DNA from: Halobacillus aidingensis
Lineage (GTDB): Bacteria; Bacillota; Bacilli; Bacillales; Halobacillaceae
NCBI RefSeq assembly: GCF_900104185.1
Contig: NZ_FNIZ01000006.1
Coordinates: 69,112 to 133,111, forward strand
Reading direction: 5' to 3'
Length of the DNA stretch: 64,000 nt
The translations under genes and the position numbers were made by a program. The first letter of the stretch is position 1; every line of letters starts with the position of its first letter. Shown here piece after piece: positions 60,987-64,000 of this stretch. Below the pieces are notes generated by a model. It had not been told where the DNA came from. It worked only from the letters and a program-made list of their open reading frames with translations, and did not search any database.

Positions 60987-62408
60987 ATGGAATTGACAAT
61001 GTCTCATTGGATTTACGGGTTATTCACACTTCTCATCATCTTGACGATGATTTTCCGTAAAGGGGTCGTGCTCCCCACTTTACTCGGTACTTTTTTGGTC
61101 GCCTGGATGTTTAATGGAAGTTTGATCAGCGGGTTTGTCGGTGTTTTCAATGCCAACCTTGTGGCGGCAAAAGAATTGTTCAATATCTTTTTGATCATCA
61201 CCTTTATGGTCGCCCTGCTGCGTTCTTTGAAAGATCTCGGGGCAGATACAAGGATGATCCAGCCGATTCAAAAAGTGATGATCAACAGTCATGTATCGTT
61301 TTTCATTCTCGTTGGGGTCACTTATGTCGTCTCGCTTTTCTTCTGGCCGACTCCTGCCGTTCCGCTCATTTGCGCACTCCTTGTACCTGCTGCCATCCGT
61401 ACGGGGATGCCTGCGATGGTGGCTGCGATGGCTGTGGCGCTTGCCGGACAGGGAATGGCGTTGTCTTCGGACTACATCATCCAAGTGGCTCCTGAGCTCT
61501 CTGCAAAATCAGCTGGGATCGATACGGGCAGCGTCATGGACCAGGCCCTTCTTTTATCGGTGGTTACAGGTGTCGTAGCCATTGGTCTTGCTTATTTTTT
61601 CAACAGGAAAAGTTTCCGTACCAAAGATGACCCTCAGAACCAACAGGAAATTGTTCAGATGCAAGGGCTCAAAGAAACAGAAGAAACGACAAGCTCTCGC
61701 GTTCATGTCTGGAGTAAAGTTTTTGCCGTTCTCGTCCCGCTTTCCATGCTTGCCGTAATGATTTATATGGTTTCGACCAAGCTCGGCTCAGGACGAATGG
61801 GTGGATTTGAAGGAGGAAACGGAGCGGCCTTCATTGGAGGCGTCGCCGTTGTTTTACTGTTGCTTTCCAGTGTTGCATTCGGAAAGCAGAAAGCACTCGA
61901 TGATGTGAGTGAGCATATTACGGAAGGGTTCGTTTTTGCCTTTAAAGCGATGGGGCCCGTGATTCCGATTGCCGGTTTCTTTTTTCTTGGCAGTGGTGAT
62001 TTTGCCAAAGATATTCTTGTCCTTCCTGCTGAATCGACTCCTTCCTTCTTGTTCGACCTTGTCCAATCAAGTCAGGATTATTTGCCACAGAGCGCCTTTT
62101 TGACCGCGTTTAGTATTTTGATCATCGGAATCATTACCGGATTGGATGGCTCCGGTTTCTCAGGACTTCCGCTTACCGGTGCGTTATCTGCCTCACTCGC
62201 AAACGGCACGCTTGACGCTTCGACCCTTGCTGACATCGGACAGATGGGATCCATCTGGACAGGAGGCGGGACCATCATCGCCTGGTCCTCCTTGATCGCG
62301 ATCGCCGGATTCTGCGGCGTCCCCGTTATGGAGCTTGTGCGGAAAAACTTCTTCCCAGTCATGCTCGGATTAATCATCGCTACAACCTTTGCTTTGTTGG
62401 TGTTTTAG
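60987..62408 (+). CDS. IT-superfamily-like permease
   Basis: 473 aa, 11-12 transmembrane segments. MIFRKGVVLPTLLGTFLVAW, FFWPTPAVPLICALLVPAAI and the near-C-terminal GLDGSGFSGLPLTGALSASL suggest a two-half ion-transporter architecture with reentrant hairpins, as in GntP/CitM/DctM-like permeases. Specific family not recognised. GAGGAGG precedes the ATG. Divergent from the DUF3100 pair. A cytosolic loop about 210-245 is highly charged. Confidence 0.75.
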   Translation: MELTMSHWIYGLFTLLIILTMIFRKGVVLPTLLGTFLVAWMFNGSLISGFVGVFNANLVAAKELFNIFLIITFMVALLRSLKDLGADTRMIQPIQKVMINSHVSFFILVGVTYVVSLFFWPTPAVPLICALLVPAAIRTGMPAMVAAMAVALAGQGMALSSDYIIQVAPELSAKSAGIDTGSVMDQALLLSVVTGVVAIGLAYFFNRKSFRTKDDPQNQQEIVQMQGLKETEETTSSRVHVWSKVFAVLVPLSMLAVMIYMVSTKLGSGRMGGFEGGNGAAFIGGVAVVLLLLSSVAFGKQKALDDVSEHITEGFVFAFKAMGPVIPIAGFFFLGSGDFAKDILVLPAESTPSFLFDLVQSSQDYLPQSAFLTAFSILIIGIITGLDGSGFSGLPLTGALSASLANGTLDASTLADIGQMGSIWTGGGTIIAWSSLIAIAGFCGVPVMELVRKNFFPVMLGLIIATTFALLVF

Positions 62409-62420
62409 TTTCCTTTTTTT

Positions 62421-62461
62421 GGTGTACCAGGTCATCCATTTTCTGGATGACCTGGTACACC
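62421..62461. repeat. REP-like palindrome after the permease gene
   Basis: GGTGTACCAGGTCATCCA / TGGATGACCTGGTACACC with loop TTTTC; stem sequence identical to the copy at 54858. T-run lies before it, not after. Confidence 0.9.
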
Positions 62462-62655
62462 AAATTTTGTCAATCACCCTTTTCTCCTTAATTATACTTT
62501 TGGTTTGTATTTCTTTAGACACACGAAGGATTTGAGAATCAGGATAGATATCCTATGGACTACCTGTTCATTTGATTCATTTTTCTGAATATTAATGAAA
62601 TTAAATTCCTCTCGTGTTATATTTTGGAAGTAATTTCATTAGAGGGGGAAATTTG

Positions 62656-64000
62656 ATGAATAAAAAACACATCGTTCTCAGTTCAGCTATGGCTGGGCTT
62701 CTTGTCTTTTCTGCTACACCGACGACGTTTGCCCATGATATGTTTGATGATGCCTTTGTAGAGAAAGGGCAGGAGGGATCTCAAGCGCTTAATGAGATTC
62801 CTGTTTTGGAAGGGACGAAAAACGTGGGGAACTGGAACGAAGTCGGTTCTGCGCAGTTGAAAAAATATGACGGAGTACAAAATAATACCGCTGACGTATA
62901 TGCTTATGACGGCTATGCTTATGTTGGTACACATACAAAGAACGGCGGCGAAGGTGGCGTTCGTATCTTTGATTTGAAAGACCCATCCAATCCTGTTGAA
63001 ATCGCCAAGTTTGCCGATGACATTCCGGGCACATGGCAGGAGAAGGTCATCGTTAAAAAAGTGAACACGAAAGAATTCAAAGGAGACCTTGCTGTCGTAA
63101 GCGTCCAACAACTTAACCGCAGCAACCCTGACTCTAAGGGTGGTTTTCTTTTGTATGATGTATCCAATCCTGAGTCCCCTGAAAAACTTGGTTTCTGGGA
63201 AATGGACAAGCGCGTGCCAGGCACCCATGAACTTTATCTGACTGTGAAAGAAGGAAAGCCTTTCGTGTTAGCAGCAAATCCATATGCGGATCTCTTAACA
63301 CACGGCGAAGAGAAAGATTTTGCTTTAGTTGATGTCAGTGATCCTTCTGCTCCGAAAACGATTTACGAGTTCGACCCACGTATTCTTCCTGAAGTCGATG
63401 AAGACTTTGATGGATACAATTGGAATTCTCCTGATGGGAAAACACGCCCCGTCTTCAACCACAGTACGATGACGGATAACAATGGAGATACCGCCCTTCT
63501 TTCCTTCTGGGATCTCGGTACGATCATTCTCGATATCTCTGATCCTTACAACGTGAAGTTTGAAGGTCGGACAGACTATGCCCCGGACGTCCAGGGTTCT
63601 GCACACTCCGCTGCCCTTGCGAAAGGTGGGAATGTGCTGATTGAGACACGCGAAGTGTACAACCCTACGAAAGAAGGCTATGAAGAATCCTACGGCTACA
63701 CTAGAATTTTTGATATTAAAGATAAGCAGAATCCTAAGCTGTTGAGCACGTTTAAGACAGAGCTTGTCGATGACGTGGAAGATGGTATAACCTTCGCTAA
63801 CACCGTCCACGATCCAAAAGTTCATGGCAACACCTTATATCTGTCCCACTATGCGGGAGGCATTCGTGCCGTAGATATCACGGATCCCAGCAATCCGGAG
63901 CAGGTTGGTGTTTATAATCCAGCAGGCGGTTATTTCTGGGGGACGTTCGTTGATCGTAACTACGTGCTCGGATCGGACATGAACCAAGGTTTGAAAGTTT
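62656..64000 (+). CDS. Secreted LVIVD-repeat beta-propeller protein, 3' end beyond window
   Basis: 448 codons visible and open at the edge. Signal peptide at 1-26 (NKKHIVLSSAMAGLLVFSATPTTFA is the start region). Repeated blocks GVRIFDLKDPSNPVEI, GFLLYDVSNPESPEKL, FALVDVSDPSAPKTI, TIILDISDPYNVKF, GIRAVDITDPSNPEQV each carry the xDIxDPxNP signature of LVIVD repeats, forming a beta propeller. AGAGGGGG precedes the ATG. Extracellular; enzymatic role not evident. Whether the missing C-terminus has SLH domains cannot be told. Confidence 0.85.
   Translation, partial: MNKKHIVLSSAMAGLLVFSATPTTFAHDMFDDAFVEKGQEGSQALNEIPVLEGTKNVGNWNEVGSAQLKKYDGVQNNTADVYAYDGYAYVGTHTKNGGEGGVRIFDLKDPSNPVEIAKFADDIPGTWQEKVIVKKVNTKEFKGDLAVVSVQQLNRSNPDSKGGFLLYDVSNPESPEKLGFWEMDKRVPGTHELYLTVKEGKPFVLAANPYADLLTHGEEKDFALVDVSDPSAPKTIYEFDPRILPEVDEDFDGYNWNSPDGKTRPVFNHSTMTDNNGDTALLSFWDLGTIILDISDPYNVKFEGRTDYAPDVQGSAHSAALAKGGNVLIETREVYNPTKEGYEESYGYTRIFDIKDKQNPKLLSTFKTELVDDVEDGITFANTVHDPKVHGNTLYLSHYAGGIRAVDITDPSNPEQVGVYNPAGGYFWGTFVDRNYVLGSDMNQGLKV

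Noticed and set aside
62683-63825. Long antisense ORFs (181 and 166 codons) opposite the LVIVD gene
   Set aside because: Shadow frames of a well-supported secreted protein with signal peptide and repeats on the plus strand.

Overview
The window looks like chromosomal DNA of a low-to-mid-GC, Gram-positive endospore-lineage bacterium of the Bacillaceae, most likely a moderately halophilic genus such as Halobacillus or a close relative. The reasons are a SecA2/SlaP S-layer export pair, seven SLH-domain surface proteins with acidic composition, csaB, SinR/SinI-type small regulators, an IDEAL-domain protein and PgcA. The genus is inference. No rRNA, tRNA or CRISPR array was seen.

Region 1 (1-33.3 kb) is a cell-surface island. 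It opens with the N-terminal part of a secreted subtilase, then secA2-slaP, which should export S-layer proteins. Next come seven SLH proteins: two subtilases, an SLH/ComEC-like metallo-beta-lactamase/helix-hairpin-helix protein with a DUF3006 partner, a 5'-nucleotidase, the 1085-aa probable S-layer protein, an amidase and a glucosaminidase. The genes that build and decorate their wall anchor follow: two tagA paralogues, a MOP flippase, csaB, a UDP-ManNAc dehydrogenase, an O-antigen-ligase-like polymerase, a GNAT, tagO, and a GT2/DUF2304/EamA/GT39 lipid-linked sugar module. Together they describe export (SecA2/SlaP), the anchoring ligand (pyruvylated secondary wall polymer) and the anchored enzymes.

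Region 2 (33.3-40.2 kb) holds small regulators: two SinI-like peptides, a SinR-like protein cut short by one in-frame stop, an AraC-type regulator with a one-base frameshift, an IDEAL protein and two ORFs of uncertain value. It also has pgcA, an RHH-like protein, a 21-nt tandem array and REP-like debris.

Region 3 (40.2-47.6 kb) has the hom-thrC-thrB operon, a VanZ protein, a divergent pair of small sigma-70-like factors with satellites, and a REP-associated tyrosine transposase (RAYT) whose palindromes recur over about 54 kb of the window.

Region 4 (47.3-64 kb) is metabolism and transport: an HPr-like protein lacking the catalytic His, an AEC transporter, a TRAP transporter next to an RpiR regulator and gluconokinase, a cre-controlled sodium:solute symporter operon, an M15 endolysin-like peptidase, a small oxidase-like membrane protein, a FrnE-like DsbA protein, a DUF3100 pair, an IT-type permease and the start of an LVIVD-repeat secreted protein.

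The least explained structures are three intergenic arrays of different sequence but the same exact 21-nt period (37254-37379, 43637-43699, 57243-57410), the REP/RAYT family, the SLH-nuclease/DUF3006 pair, and the stop-split SinR.
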